Below, one piece after another: positions 6,581 through 15,287 of a stretch of DNA of 64,000 bases. Each line of letters starts with the position of its first letter. The stretch's first letter is position 1. The position numbers and the translations under genes were made by a program. The stretch comes from JAOUEA01 sp041287635 (lineage in GTDB: Bacteria > Actinomycetota > UBA4738 > HRBIN12). Under the pieces are notes generated by a model, which was given only the letters and a program-made list of their open reading frames with translations, was not told the origin of the DNA and ran no database searches. The DNA is taken from positions 20,969-84,968 of the forward strand of contig JBGGNG010000186.1 of the NCBI GenBank assembly GCA_041287635.1, given 5' to 3'.

Positions 6581-8158
6581 GTGGGTCTATTCGGTTTCGA
6601 AGGTGACGACGCGCGCGAGAAGGTCATCGTGCTGCTCACGATGTGCTTCGCGCTGGCGATGGTGATGATCGACAACACCGTCGTCAACGTGGCGCTGCCG
6701 ACGCTCAACCAGGAGCTCGGCGCGAGCATCAGCGACCTGCAGTGGATCGTCGACAGCTACGTGCTGGTCTTCGCCTCCCTGCTGTTGACCGGCGGCATCC
6801 TCGGCGACCGCTACGGGCGCAAGCGCATGTTCCTGGCCGGCCTCGCGATCTTCACGGCGTCCTCGCTCGCCTGCGGGCTGGCCGACAGCAGCATGCAGCT
6901 GATCGCCGCGCGCGCCGCGCAGGGCGTCGGCGCCGCACTGCTGATGCCAGGCACGCTCTCCATCCTCACGGTGACGTTCCCACCGCAGGAGCGGGCCAAG
7001 GCGATCGGGCTGTGGGCCGGTGTCTCGGGGCTTGCCCTCGCGCTGGGGCCGACCCTCGGCGGCTACATGGTCGAGCACCTCGGCTGGGAGTCGGTGTTCT
7101 TCTTGAACGTGCCGGTCGGCATCGTCGCGTACGCGGTGGCGGTGCGAACGGTCCGGGAATCACGCTCGGACGAGGCTCGCAGCCTCGACCTCGTGGGGCT
7201 GGCGCTCGGCACCGGGGCGTTGTTCGCGCTCACGTACTCCCTCATCGAAGCGAACCAGCGCGGGTGGGACGACCCGCTGATCGTCGCCGGGCTCGTCGTC
7301 GGCGCGCTGCTCGTGGGCGCGTTCCTCGTGTGGGAGGGCCGCAACCCGCACGCGATGATGCCGCTCTCGTACTTCCGCATCCCGGCGTTCACGGCCGGCA
7401 ACATCGTGGCGTTCTCCGTATCGCTCGGCATGTTCGCCACGTTCTTCTTCCTGAGCCTCTTCATGCAGAGCCCGTTCCTGCGCGGGTACACGGCGTTCGA
7501 GACGGGCCTGCGGTTCCTGCCGATGACGCTGATGATCGTCGTAACGGCGCCCAACGCCGGCCGCTACGCGTCGAAGCACGGCTCGAGGGCGCCGATGACG
7601 TACGGGCTGATCCTGGCCGGCGGCGGCCTGTTGGCGCTCTCGCGTCTCACCCCCGACACGCCGTACTGGGTCATGGGCGTGCTCTTCGCGATCATGGGCC
7701 ACGGCATGGGCTCGACGATGGCGCCCATGACGGCCGCGGTGATGAACGCCGTGGGACCCCAGCGGGCCGGGCTCGGCTCCGCGACGACGAACACGAGCCG
7801 AGAGGTCGGTGGTGTCTTCGGCATCGCGCTGCTCGGCACGATCCTGTTCACCCGACTGGAAGCCGTGCTGGCACCGAGCATCGCCGATCTCGGCCTCTCG
7901 CCGGCGCAGCAGGAGGCGATCACGGCCGCCGCCGGCCACGGCCAGCTCGACGTCGGCGCGCTCGGACTGAACCCGGAGCAGGCTGCGGCGGTGGGCCAGG
8001 CGTTCGGTGACGCGTTCCTGAGCGGGTTCCGCTTCGCGCTCGTCGTCGCCGGTCTCGCGCTGCTCACGGCGGCGCTCATCGCGAACCGCTTCATCCCGGG
8101 GCGCGACGCCGCGTTCGTCAGGGCACCGGGCGAGGCGCCCGTCGCCGTGGAGGCGTGA
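6581..8158 (+). CDS. MFS transporter, DHA2 (EmrB/QacA) family
   Basis: About 525 residues with the layout of 14-helix DHA2 drug:proton antiporters. Family motifs visible include MIDNTVVNVALP in helix 1, GDRYGRKRMFLAGL (motif A, between helices 2 and 3), RAAQGVGAALLMPG (motif B) and GPTLGGYMVEHLGWESVFFLNVP (motif C region). GTG 6581 is preferred to GTG 6575 because AGGAG lies 5 nt upstream of 6581 and overlaps 6575. It lies directly downstream of the DrrAB exporter, suggesting a second efflux route on the same transcript. The substrate is unknown. A second DHA2 member lies at 43322. Confidence 0.9.
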   Translation: MGLFGFEGDDAREKVIVLLTMCFALAMVMIDNTVVNVALPTLNQELGASISDLQWIVDSYVLVFASLLLTGGILGDRYGRKRMFLAGLAIFTASSLACGLADSSMQLIAARAAQGVGAALLMPGTLSILTVTFPPQERAKAIGLWAGVSGLALALGPTLGGYMVEHLGWESVFFLNVPVGIVAYAVAVRTVRESRSDEARSLDLVGLALGTGALFALTYSLIEANQRGWDDPLIVAGLVVGALLVGAFLVWEGRNPHAMMPLSYFRIPAFTAGNIVAFSVSLGMFATFFFLSLFMQSPFLRGYTAFETGLRFLPMTLMIVVTAPNAGRYASKHGSRAPMTYGLILAGGGLLALSRLTPDTPYWVMGVLFAIMGHGMGSTMAPMTAAVMNAVGPQRAGLGSATTNTSREVGGVFGIALLGTILFTRLEAVLAPSIADLGLSPAQQEAITAAAGHGQLDVGALGLNPEQAAAVGQAFGDAFLSGFRFALVVAGLALLTAALIANRFIPGRDAAFVRAPGEAPVAVEA

Positions 8159-8205
8159 GAGTCGGGCGTCGAGCGCACCGGCGCCTGGTCTGACAGCATC
8201 CCGCC

Positions 8206-9279
8206 ATGGAGCTGACGCTTCGCATCATCTCGGTCCTCATCGGGGTTGGCCTGGTGGTCGCGGCGGTGACGTCGGCGGTCAAGACCGTCGTGATCCCTCG
8301 ACATGCGTCGTCGGCGATCACGCGAACCGTCTTCACGGTGCTCAAACGCGCGTACGACCTGGTCACCCCGGCATCGATGTCGTTCGAGCGCCGTGACCGC
8401 GTGCTCGCCACGTACGCCCCGCTCGGCATGCTGGGCCTGCTCGTGGCGTGGATCGGCCTGACTTTCCTGGGCTACGCCGCGATCTTCTGGGGGCTCGACG
8501 GCGGCACGAGCGCGACGGTGGCGATCGAGCTCTCCGGGTCGTCGCTGCTCACGCTCGGGTTCCTGCGGCCTTCCACGTTCTGGCTGATGATGGTGTCCTT
8601 CACCGAGGCCGCGATCGGCCTGTTCCTGCTCGCCCTGTTGATCACCTACCTTCCCAGCATCAACGGCGCGTTCTCACGCCGCGAGCAGGGGGTGACCGCG
8701 CTCTCGGTGCGCGCCGGCGAGCCGCCCTCGGGCGTGGAGATGGTGCTTCGCTTCTGGCGACTCGAGCGTATGTCCGAGCTGCACGAGGTCTGGGTCGAGT
8801 GGGAGCGCTGGTTCGTCGACGTCGAGGAGACGCACACGTCGTTCTCGGCGCTCACGTTCTTCCGCTCACCGCAGACCGACCACTCGTGGGTGACGGCGGC
8901 GGGCGCGGTGCTCGACGCGGCGGCGCTGACGACCTCGACGATCGACGTCCCCCACGACGTCCAGGCCGACATCTGCATCCGGGCGGGATACCTGTCGCTT
9001 CGGCGCATCGCCGAGGGGTTCGGCATCCAGTTCGACCGGGAGCCCGCAGCCGGCGATGCGATCTCGATCACGAGGCAGGAATGGGAAGACGCGATCGACG
9101 ACCTGGCCGCCGACGGGGTGGCGATCCGGGCCGACCGCGACCGGGCCTGGCGGGACTTCGCCGGGTGGCGGGTGAACTACGACACGGTGCTGCTCGAGCT
9201 CGCCGACCTCACCGACGCGCCGTACGCGATGTGGTCGTCGGACCGGGGCGTGCTGCACCCAGCTACGCGCCGGGCTTGA
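8206..9279 (+). CDS. Integral membrane protein with long cytoplasmic domain (unrecognised)
   Basis: 357 residues. The first 160 hold about three helices (near 5-27, 70-95 and 128-150); the rest is soluble, acidic and helix-rich. Between the second and third helices lies SGSSLLTLGFLRPSTFW. The order helix, T-L-G-F loop, helix recalls two-helix potassium-channel pores, but the filter T-x-G-Y-G-D is not intact, so ion conduction is only a guess. The Trp-rich segment EVWVEWERWFVDVEETH is a useful marker. ATG 8206 has CAGCAT six bases upstream. Its 3' end overlaps the convergent DUF2269-like gene by 17 bases. I do not recognise the family. Confidence 0.6.
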   Translation: MELTLRIISVLIGVGLVVAAVTSAVKTVVIPRHASSAITRTVFTVLKRAYDLVTPASMSFERRDRVLATYAPLGMLGLLVAWIGLTFLGYAAIFWGLDGGTSATVAIELSGSSLLTLGFLRPSTFWLMMVSFTEAAIGLFLLALLITYLPSINGAFSRREQGVTALSVRAGEPPSGVEMVLRFWRLERMSELHEVWVEWERWFVDVEETHTSFSALTFFRSPQTDHSWVTAAGAVLDAAALTTSTIDVPHDVQADICIRAGYLSLRRIAEGFGIQFDREPAAGDAISITRQEWEDAIDDLAADGVAIRADRDRAWRDFAGWRVNYDTVLLELADLTDAPYAMWSSDRGVLHPATRRA

Positions 9280-9742
9280 AGACCATGTCGAGCACGACCA
9301 GGACGAGCACGGCGTAGTCGACGCGCGACACCGTGACCAGGCGATCGCGCATCGCGGTCACGCCTGGGTCGTCGACGCCCTTCTCCTCGGCGAGCCTCGC
9401 GATCTTGCCGCCGGTCGGACCGAGGAAGAGCGAGCCCGTGAGGGCGGTCGCCACGATGCCGATCAGCGCGAGCGTGATCCAGAGCTCGAAGGCATAGGGG
9501 CCGTACCAGACCATCGCGATGCCCGAGAGCAGCACGATGACCGACGCCGGCATGAACAACCGCTGCCCGATGTGCTCGGCGTCCTTGCCCAGCTGTAGGA
9601 ACCCGGCGTTGTCGTTCGCCCGCTTGAACTGCGCGATCTTCACCTGGAAGAAGAACGCACCTCCCACCCAGACGATCGCCGCGAAGACGTGCACGAAGAC
9701 GATCGCCTTGTACAGGGTCGTGTTGAACGCGAGCAGTTCCAT
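9263..9742 (-). CDS. DUF2269/CopD-like four-helix membrane protein
   Basis: A 159-residue protein with four hydrophobic segments. The opening helix HVFAAIVWVGGAFFF carries His and the W-V-G pattern seen in DUF2269 and CopD-type small membrane proteins; the others are around SVIVLLSGIAMVWYG, ITLALIGIVATALTGSLFLG and YAVLVLVVLDMVF. Function in the family is not settled; haem or copper association has been suggested for relatives. A GGAGGG site lies 9 nt before the ATG. It ends inside the convergent membrane-protein gene (17-bp overlap). Confidence 0.65.
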   Translation of the reverse strand: MELLAFNTTLYKAIVFVHVFAAIVWVGGAFFFQVKIAQFKRANDNAGFLQLGKDAEHIGQRLFMPASVIVLLSGIAMVWYGPYAFELWITLALIGIVATALTGSLFLGPTGGKIARLAEEKGVDDPGVTAMRDRLVTVSRVDYAVLVLVVLDMVFKPGA

Positions 9743-9811
9743 CGCCGAGCACCCTCCCGTGTCGGACCGGCTGCGGGACGATACCGCCGGGGCGGCGTCG
9801 GGGGAAGCACG

Positions 9812-11101
9812 TCAGGGGGTCGGATCTCGCGCGTCGTATCGCCAGAAGCCGGGCGCGAACCACCGCAGGATGCCCACGCCGACGATCGTGAGCAACCCGC
9901 CCGACACGATCGAGAACGGCACGCTCGTGAGCGAGGCCACCGCGCCCGATTCCACGTTGCCGAGGGAGGGCCCGGTCGCCCACACGGCCATGCCGATGCC
10001 GTCGAGCCGTCCGCGGAGGCGATCCTCCACGGCCGTCTGCAGGATCGTGGAGCGGTAGATACCGCTCACCATGTCGCCGGCGCCCGCCACCGTGAGCATC
10101 GCGAGGGAGAGCCAGAGCACGTCTGAGAACCCGAAGACGACGATCGCGAGGCCCCATACGGCGACCGCGATCAGGATCGCGCGACCTTGACGACGCACGT
10201 GCTTGGCACGTCCGGAGAGCATCGTCGCGAGGAACGAGCCGACGGCCGGTGCGGCGTAGAGCAGGCCAAGCACGAACGGCCCCTCGCCGAGCCGGTCCGC
10301 GACCGCCGGGAACAGCGCGATCGGGAACCCGAAGACCATCGCGTTCAGGTCCACCAGGAACACGGTCTGCAACGTGCGTTTGCCCTTCAGGAACCGGAAG
10401 CCGTCTTTGATCGCTTCCCAGCTCACCTCGTTCTCCTCGTCGCTGGGCGGCGACGGGTGCATGCGCGCGATCTGCACGATCACGAAGAGGAACGTGAACG
10501 CGTCGAACACGAACGCCCCGCTCGGCGAGATCGTGGCGAGCAACACGCCCGCGACGACCGGGCCGAGCATCGATCCGAACGTGCCGAAACCCGCCTCGAG
10601 CGCCTTCACCGAGGGCAGCAGATCAGGGTCGACGAGCCGCGCCGGCCACGTGTCGAGGGCGGGTCGGTTGAACGTGTAGAGCCCGGCCGAGACGAACGCG
10701 AACGCGTACAGCGGCCACAGCAGCGGCTCGTCGAGGAACGCGTTCACCGCCATGAACGCCGACATCACGACGAGGATCAGGTGGGTCACGATCGTGAGCC
10801 GCCGTCGCTCGAGCGCGTCGGCGAACGCCCCTCCGACGATCGGGAACACGAAGACCGGCACCAGCTCCACGAGCCCGATCAGCCCGACCGCGAGCGTCGA
10901 GCCCGTGATGTCGTACACCTGGAACGGCACGACCACCGCCACGATCTCGTCCCCGAAGTCCGAGACCGAGCGGCCGATGAAGAGCTTCCGGAAGTCCGGC
11001 GACACCTTGAGCGGGGTGACGTCGACCAGGTGCCCCCGAGCGCGCGCGAGGAAGCCCTTGGGCTGCGGGTCGTGCGGTGGTGATCCGAGGTGGTCGGCCA
11101 T
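9812..11101 (-). CDS. MFS transporter (EntS/MFS_3-like)
   Basis: A 429-residue, 12-helix major facilitator of the MFS_3 type, related to EntS and macrolide exporters. Visible hallmarks are FRKLFIGRSVSDFGDEIVAVVVPFQVYDITGS at the start, VGLIGLVELVPVFVFPIVGGAFAD (motif C-like), DALERRRLTIVTHL (motif A variant) and DRLRGRLDGIGMAVWATGPSLGN late in the protein. The start lies 34 bases downstream of a frameshifted secreted-protein gene on the same strand. TAGCGT lies 11 bases before the ATG. The substrate is unknown. Confidence 0.85.
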   Translation of the reverse strand: MADHLGSPPHDPQPKGFLARARGHLVDVTPLKVSPDFRKLFIGRSVSDFGDEIVAVVVPFQVYDITGSTLAVGLIGLVELVPVFVFPIVGGAFADALERRRLTIVTHLILVVMSAFMAVNAFLDEPLLWPLYAFAFVSAGLYTFNRPALDTWPARLVDPDLLPSVKALEAGFGTFGSMLGPVVAGVLLATISPSGAFVFDAFTFLFVIVQIARMHPSPPSDEENEVSWEAIKDGFRFLKGKRTLQTVFLVDLNAMVFGFPIALFPAVADRLGEGPFVLGLLYAAPAVGSFLATMLSGRAKHVRRQGRAILIAVAVWGLAIVVFGFSDVLWLSLAMLTVAGAGDMVSGIYRSTILQTAVEDRLRGRLDGIGMAVWATGPSLGNVESGAVASLTSVPFSIVSGGLLTIVGVGILRWFAPGFWRYDARDPTP

Positions 11102-11134
11102 GACGGCCGCCCACGCTACCGGCTCGCGCCGGGT

Positions 11135-11616
11135 TCAGTGGTGCCGGGCGTACCGGACGAGCTCGCGGAACCGTTCGTGGGTTCAGGCGTCGAGACTCTC
11201 CGCAGGCCCCGTCGAATCGGGAAGTGCCATCGTCGCGTTGCCGAGCGACGAGCCCGTACCGGCCACCGATGGTGAGTTCGAGGTTCTCCCCGGCCCCCAC
11301 GCCGGGTGCGGCCTTCCAGAACCGGACCCGCGCGATGCGAGGCCCGTACCCGACGGGATGCTCCACGACCTCGACGCGCGCGATCGTGTCGCCACCTCGG
11401 GGATCGCCACCGAGGTCGCGATGGCCGACCACGCGGCCGAGGATCAGCAACGGGAACCGGGGCTCCCCGGTCGTGTCGGCATCGATCATCTCCCGCAAGG
11501 CGAGCGCATCAGGGTCCTCCGCACAGGCGGCGACGGCGGGCGGAGCCGCCCACACGCCAATTCCCGCCACGAGGAGCAACCGGGACGATCACGGCGATGA
11601 GCGGGCGTCGTCGCAT
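11135..11616 (-). pseudogene. Secreted Cys-containing protein, interrupted by two frameshifts
   Basis: The main frame runs from TTG 11579 to about 11184 and encodes ACAEDPDALALREMID through EVVEHPVGYGPRIARVRFWK to RFDGACGESRRL. It lacks a start region and a stop. A good signal-peptide start, MRRRPLIAVIVP, lies in another frame at 11616, and removing one G near 11580 joins it to LLLVAGIGVWAAPPAVAA. Likewise, dropping one A near 11183 continues the end as THERFRELVRYARHH and TGA at 11135. The repaired product is a 160-residue exported protein with one Cys near each end, possibly disulfide-linked. Either this is a recent pseudogene or the sequence has two extra bases. Confidence 0.65.
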
Positions 11617-11630
11617 CGTCGAACGGCACC

Positions 11631-12467
11631 TCATCGGAGCAAGCGGCTCATCCGGCGATCGGCGAGCACCTTCCCGCCCGTCTGACAGTCGGGGCAGTAC
11701 GTCACCTCGTGCGACTCGTAGCTCACGCGTCGCAGGTCGGCGCCGCACACCGGGCATGGCTCCCCCGACCGGTTGTGCACGGTGAAGTGGTCGCCGATCT
11801 TCGTGGGAAGGCCGCCCTGGCGCTTCCGCTCCACTTCGAGCGCCTCGGCCAGGACCGCATGCGTGGCTTCGATCAGCCGTTCCCGCTCGTCATCGGAGAG
11901 CTTGGCGAGCGAGGCGTACGGGGAGAGCTTCGCCCGATGCAGGATGTCGTCGCTGTAGCCGCGACCGACGCCGGTCACCGTGCGTTGGTCGCGCAGGATC
12001 GTGTGGACGCGACGGGCGTCGTCGCCCGAGCGGATGAGCTCGTCGGCCTCGGGACCCGCCGCTTCCGGGCCGAGCCTGTCGAGCGGGCCGTCGTCCCCTG
12101 CCGCGAGCACCCACCAGCCGGCCTTGCGCTCCTTGCCGAACTCCTTCACGAGCACGCTCGGGCGGTCGTGCGCTCGGATCCGCAGCACCGAGCCGCGAGG
12201 CTTCGTCGACTTCGGCGGCGCCTCGACGTCGACGCGCCCTCCCTGCGAGAGGTGCACGAGCACCCGCAGGCCGTCGTCGAGCTCGACCACGAGGTACTTC
12301 CCCCGGCGGACGACGCGCTCGATCGAGCGGCCCAGCGCCTCCGCCGGCTTCGGCGCGAACGTCTTCAGCGATGAAAACTGCAGCATGTCGAGCGCGTCGA
12401 GCGTCGCGCCTGCGAGCACCTCGTCGAGCCGCTCGGCGAGCGCCTGCACCTCCGGCATCTCGGGCAT
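11631..12467 (-). CDS. Divergent Fpg/Nei-family DNA glycosylase
   Basis: About 278 residues, near the family length. PEMPEVQ at the N-terminus supplies the catalytic Pro and Glu after Met removal, so the start is the Met before PEMP at 12467. VRRGKYLVVEL gives the conserved Lys. The helix-two-turn-helix region reads TGVGRGYSDDILHRAKLSPY, with Arg where true MutM has the Asn of GIGN. The zinc finger CPVCG with YCPDCQ is intact, but the Arg five residues before the third Cys is His here. These changes point to an actinobacterial paralog of Fpg with altered lesion preference. It follows the decarboxylase gene with an 8-base gap. Confidence 0.85.
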   Translation of the reverse strand: MPEMPEVQALAERLDEVLAGATLDALDMLQFSSLKTFAPKPAEALGRSIERVVRRGKYLVVELDDGLRVLVHLSQGGRVDVEAPPKSTKPRGSVLRIRAHDRPSVLVKEFGKERKAGWWVLAAGDDGPLDRLGPEAAGPEADELIRSGDDARRVHTILRDQRTVTGVGRGYSDDILHRAKLSPYASLAKLSDDERERLIEATHAVLAEALEVERKRQGGLPTKIGDHFTVHNRSGEPCPVCGADLRRVSYESHEVTYCPDCQTGGKVLADRRMSRLLR

Positions 12468-12475
12468 CGCTCGCC

Positions 12476-13870
12476 CTACGCAGCGAGCTCCGCGGCAGCC
12501 TTCGCCACGATCTCGATGCATTCGTCGATGCGGTCGCGGTGCGTGCGGTGCGACACGATGCAGATGCGCAGCACGTAGCGGCCGTGGATCCGCGTCGAGG
12601 ACAGGAACACGCGTTTCGACGCGTTGATGCGTCGCAGGAACTCCGCCTGGCGTTCGTCGTCCGCGTCATCCGCAAGGCGGAACGCGACAGTGCTCAGCTG
12701 CGGCCGCCAGCACACCTCGACGTTCGGGTCGGCCTCGAGGGCCTCGGCGACCACACCGGCGAGGTCGAGCTTCTCCTCGAGCGCCTCGCGGAACGCCGCC
12801 ACCCCGTGCAGCCGCAGGGGGAACCACACGCGGAGCCCGCGCCAGTCGCGCGAGAGCTCGGCGGAGTACTCGCTGTAGTTCGGCAGCTCCCCGGTCGGCG
12901 GCAGGTCCTGCAGGTAGGCGGCCCCCTCGTAGTGCGCGTCCCGCAGCTCCTGCCCGTCGCGCACGACAAGCCCCCCCGTGCCGTACGGCAGGAACATGCC
13001 CTTGTGCGGATCGAGGGTCACCGAGTCGCTGCGCTCGATGCCCCGGAACGCCGCGCGCCCGCGCTCGGTGAGCTGGAAGAAGCCGCCGTAGGCGCCGTCG
13101 ACATGCATCCACAGTCCCTCGTCGGCGGCGATGTCGGCGATCGCGTCGAGAGGATCGATCGCGCCCGTGTTCGTCGTGCCCGCGCTCGGCGCCACGAGGA
13201 ACGGCCGGAGCCCGGCCGCTCGGTCCTCGCCCACGAGTGCCCGCAACGCCTCGGGGTCCATGCGCAGCTCTGCGTCGGTCGGCACGATGCGCAGGTTCCG
13301 CTTCGAGAAGCCGGCGATCGTGGCGGCCTTCGTGACGCTCGCATGCGCCTGCTCACTCACGTAGTACGTACCGTCGAGGAAGTCCTCCCCCAGCTTCGCG
13401 TGGCGAGCGGTCACCATCGCCGAGAGGTTCGCCATCGAGCCGCCCGAGAGCAGCAGCCCTTGCGAACCCTCCGGGTAGTCGAAGACGTCGCAGAGCCAGG
13501 TGGTGACGTTCTCCTCGATCTGCACGACCGCCGGGCTCGGCTGCCACAGGCCGACGTAGCGGTTCACCCCTTGAGCGAGGAAGTCGGCGAGCGCCGCGGT
13601 GTAGAGACCGCCCCCGGGGATGTACGCGAGGTAGCCGGGTCCGGCGTACTCGAACGTGTGCGCGATCGCGCGTTGCGCCTCGTCGAAGAGCGGTTCGAAG
13701 TCACCGCCGCGCTCGGGCGGGACCCCACGGAGCTCGCGTGCGAGCTCGACCGCTCCTTCGGTGGCCTCGGCAGGCGCGTCGTCGAGGCCGTGGATGAACC
13801 CGATCAGGTACTCGAGCGCGGACTCCCCCATCGCGCGCATCTCGGCCGGAGCGGGATCGAGCGGCAGCAT
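12476..13870 (-). CDS. Group II PLP-dependent amino acid decarboxylase
   Basis: 464 residues, the usual length for aromatic amino acid/tyrosine-type group II decarboxylases. GPGYLAYIPGGGL is the family substrate-side segment; HVDGAYGGF supplies the PLP-stacking Asp/Ala region; DSVTLDPHKGMFLPYG contains the Schiff-base Lys (DPHK). Family members release CO2 from aromatic L-amino acids, glutamate or aspartate; the substrate is open. ATG 13870 is chosen because TACGAT lies 7 bases upstream; an in-frame ATG at 13879 overlaps that box. A distant paralog sits at 35585. Confidence 0.88.
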   Translation of the reverse strand: MLPLDPAPAEMRAMGESALEYLIGFIHGLDDAPAEATEGAVELARELRGVPPERGGDFEPLFDEAQRAIAHTFEYAGPGYLAYIPGGGLYTAALADFLAQGVNRYVGLWQPSPAVVQIEENVTTWLCDVFDYPEGSQGLLLSGGSMANLSAMVTARHAKLGEDFLDGTYYVSEQAHASVTKAATIAGFSKRNLRIVPTDAELRMDPEALRALVGEDRAAGLRPFLVAPSAGTTNTGAIDPLDAIADIAADEGLWMHVDGAYGGFFQLTERGRAAFRGIERSDSVTLDPHKGMFLPYGTGGLVVRDGQELRDAHYEGAAYLQDLPPTGELPNYSEYSAELSRDWRGLRVWFPLRLHGVAAFREALEEKLDLAGVVAEALEADPNVEVCWRPQLSTVAFRLADDADDERQAEFLRRINASKRVFLSSTRIHGRYVLRICIVSHRTHRDRIDECIEIVAKAAAELAA

Positions 13871-13877
13871 GAGGGCC

Positions 13878-13883
13878 ATCGTA
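13878..13883 (-). promoter_or_regulatory. Putative -10 box (TACGAT), leaderless start at 13870
   Basis: TACGAT lies 7 bases before the decarboxylase ATG at 13870, in the -10 to start geometry of a leaderless transcript. Confidence 0.5.
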
Positions 13884-13914
13884 GCGGCGGACGGGTCGCG
13901 AGAAGTGGGGCGAC

Positions 13915-14127
13915 TCAGCGCGCCGTGCCAGCAGGGCTCACGTCGTCGAGCAGGGTCTTCGACGCTTCCGCGACCGCCTCGACGGCCCGCTCGAAGGCCT
14001 CCTCGTTCTTGCGAGAGGGCTGGCGGTAGCCGCTCACCTTCCGCACGTACTGCAGGGCGGCGGCACGGATGTCGTCCTCGGTCGCCGGCTCGTCGGCGCT
14101 GCGCAGGGTTTTGATGCTTCGGCACAT
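13915..14127 (-). CDS. DUF2277 small conserved protein
   Basis: A 70-residue protein opening MCRSIKTLR and continuing with AALQYVRKVSGYRQPSRKNEEAF, the signature of DUF2277. The conserved N-terminal Cys and the basic PSRKN segment are present. The function is unknown. TAGGCT lies 7 bases before the ATG. It stands alone between the agmatinase-like gene upstream and the decarboxylase downstream. Confidence 0.85.
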   Translation of the reverse strand: MCRSIKTLRSADEPATEDDIRAAALQYVRKVSGYRQPSRKNEEAFERAVEAVAEASKTLLDDVSPAGTAR

Positions 14128-14134
14128 GCGTCGC

Positions 14135-14140
14135 AGCCTA
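14135..14140 (-). promoter_or_regulatory. Putative -10 box (TAGGCT), leaderless start at 14127
   Basis: TAGGCT with a 7-base spacer to the ATG of the DUF2277 gene. Confidence 0.5.
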
Positions 14141-14161
14141 CCGAGAGTCGACCCCTATGAG

Positions 14162-15202
14162 CTATCCGGCGCTCGCCCGCCTCTTCGCGAGTGCGCTGAT
14201 CGCCTCCATCACCGTGCGATGGGCCAGGATCGCCGTGACCTCGGCGTGGTCGTAAGGCGGTGAGACCTCGACCACATCCATGCCCACCAGGTCGACCTGG
14301 CCCACGATCTCGCGCACCGCTCGCAGCAGCTCGCGCGCGAGCATGCCGCCAGACTCGGGCGTGCCGGTCGCCGGCGCCATGCCGGGGTCGACCACGTCGA
14401 TGTCGACGCTCAGGTAGATGCAGTCGGGGCCGTCGAGCGCCTCGGCGATCGCGTCGGCGATCACCGCCTCGCTGCCACGTTCCTCGATCTCGACCATCGT
14501 GTGCCACCGCAGGCCCTGCTCGCGCATCCAGTCCCAGGTCTCCTGCTCGGGCCAGTAGCCGCGCAGCCCGACCTGCACGAAGTTAGGCCCGGCAACCCAT
14601 CCTTCCTCGATCAGGCGCCGCATCGGCTCGCCGTGGCCGTACAGGTTGCCCCACTGGTCGGCGCCGGTGTCGGCGTGCGCGTCGAAGTGCACGATGCCGA
14701 CCTTCCGTGGCCACACGGCACGCGCGACGCCCGCCGCGCTCGGATACGTGATCGAGTGGTCGCCGCCGAGCACGATCGGCACGGGACCGGCGTTCGCGAC
14801 GCGGTACACCTTCTCGTGGATCACCCGCAGCGCGCGCTCGAAGCGTGTCGGCACGATCGGTGCGTCGCCGGCGTCGACCACCGTGAGGTGCTCGTAGGGC
14901 TCGACGTCGAGCTGGATCGACCAGGCGTACTCGCGACTCCAGGCCGTGGGCGCCATGCGGATCGCGCGCGGCCCGAACCGGGCCCCGGGCCGCGACGACG
15001 TGCCCTCGTCGAGCGGAGCGCCGACGATCGCGACGTCGGCGTTCGCCGCACGCAGGGACTCGTCGTCGGTGGCCCACGGCAGCTTCTCGAACGACCCCCG
15101 CCAATCGGAGTAATAGGGCAGGTCGGTGCTCGTGAACTCGCTGAACTCGTCGTCACCGAGCAGCTCGCTGTGCTCCAGGCGGAAGTCGGGTCGGTCGCTC
15201 AT
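14162..15202 (-). CDS. Agmatinase/guanidino-acid ureohydrolase (arginase fold)
   Basis: 346 residues. All metal-binding motifs of the arginase superfamily are visible: GGDHSITYP, FDAHADT and SVDIDVVDPG, which together hold two Mn ions. Members hydrolyse agmatine, guanidinobutyrate or related guanidines to urea and an amine. The N-terminal extension EHSELLGDDEFSEF and the length favour agmatinase-like enzymes over arginase proper, but the substrate is not fixed by sequence. MSDRPDFRLEH is taken as the start because upstream codons are antisense to the next gene and unlike the family. The nearby amino acid decarboxylase would be compatible with polyamine-related metabolism; that link is inference. 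Confidence 0.85.
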   Translation of the reverse strand: MSDRPDFRLEHSELLGDDEFSEFTSTDLPYYSDWRGSFEKLPWATDDESLRAANADVAIVGAPLDEGTSSRPGARFGPRAIRMAPTAWSREYAWSIQLDVEPYEHLTVVDAGDAPIVPTRFERALRVIHEKVYRVANAGPVPIVLGGDHSITYPSAAGVARAVWPRKVGIVHFDAHADTGADQWGNLYGHGEPMRRLIEEGWVAGPNFVQVGLRGYWPEQETWDWMREQGLRWHTMVEIEERGSEAVIADAIAEALDGPDCIYLSVDIDVVDPGMAPATGTPESGGMLARELLRAVREIVGQVDLVGMDVVEVSPPYDHAEVTAILAHRTVMEAISALAKRRASAG

Positions 15203-15274
15203 GTCCGCGAAGCTTCCCACACGAACGCCGCGGACCTCCATCGACTCGTCACACGTGCAGTGCCGCTCGGAGGC

Positions 15275-15280
15275 TAGGCT
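15275..15280 (+). promoter_or_regulatory. Putative -10 box (TAGGCT), leaderless start at 15288
   Basis: TAGGCT with a 7-base spacer to GTG 15288, decisive in choosing that start. Confidence 0.5.
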
Positions 15281-15287
15281 CCGCGCT

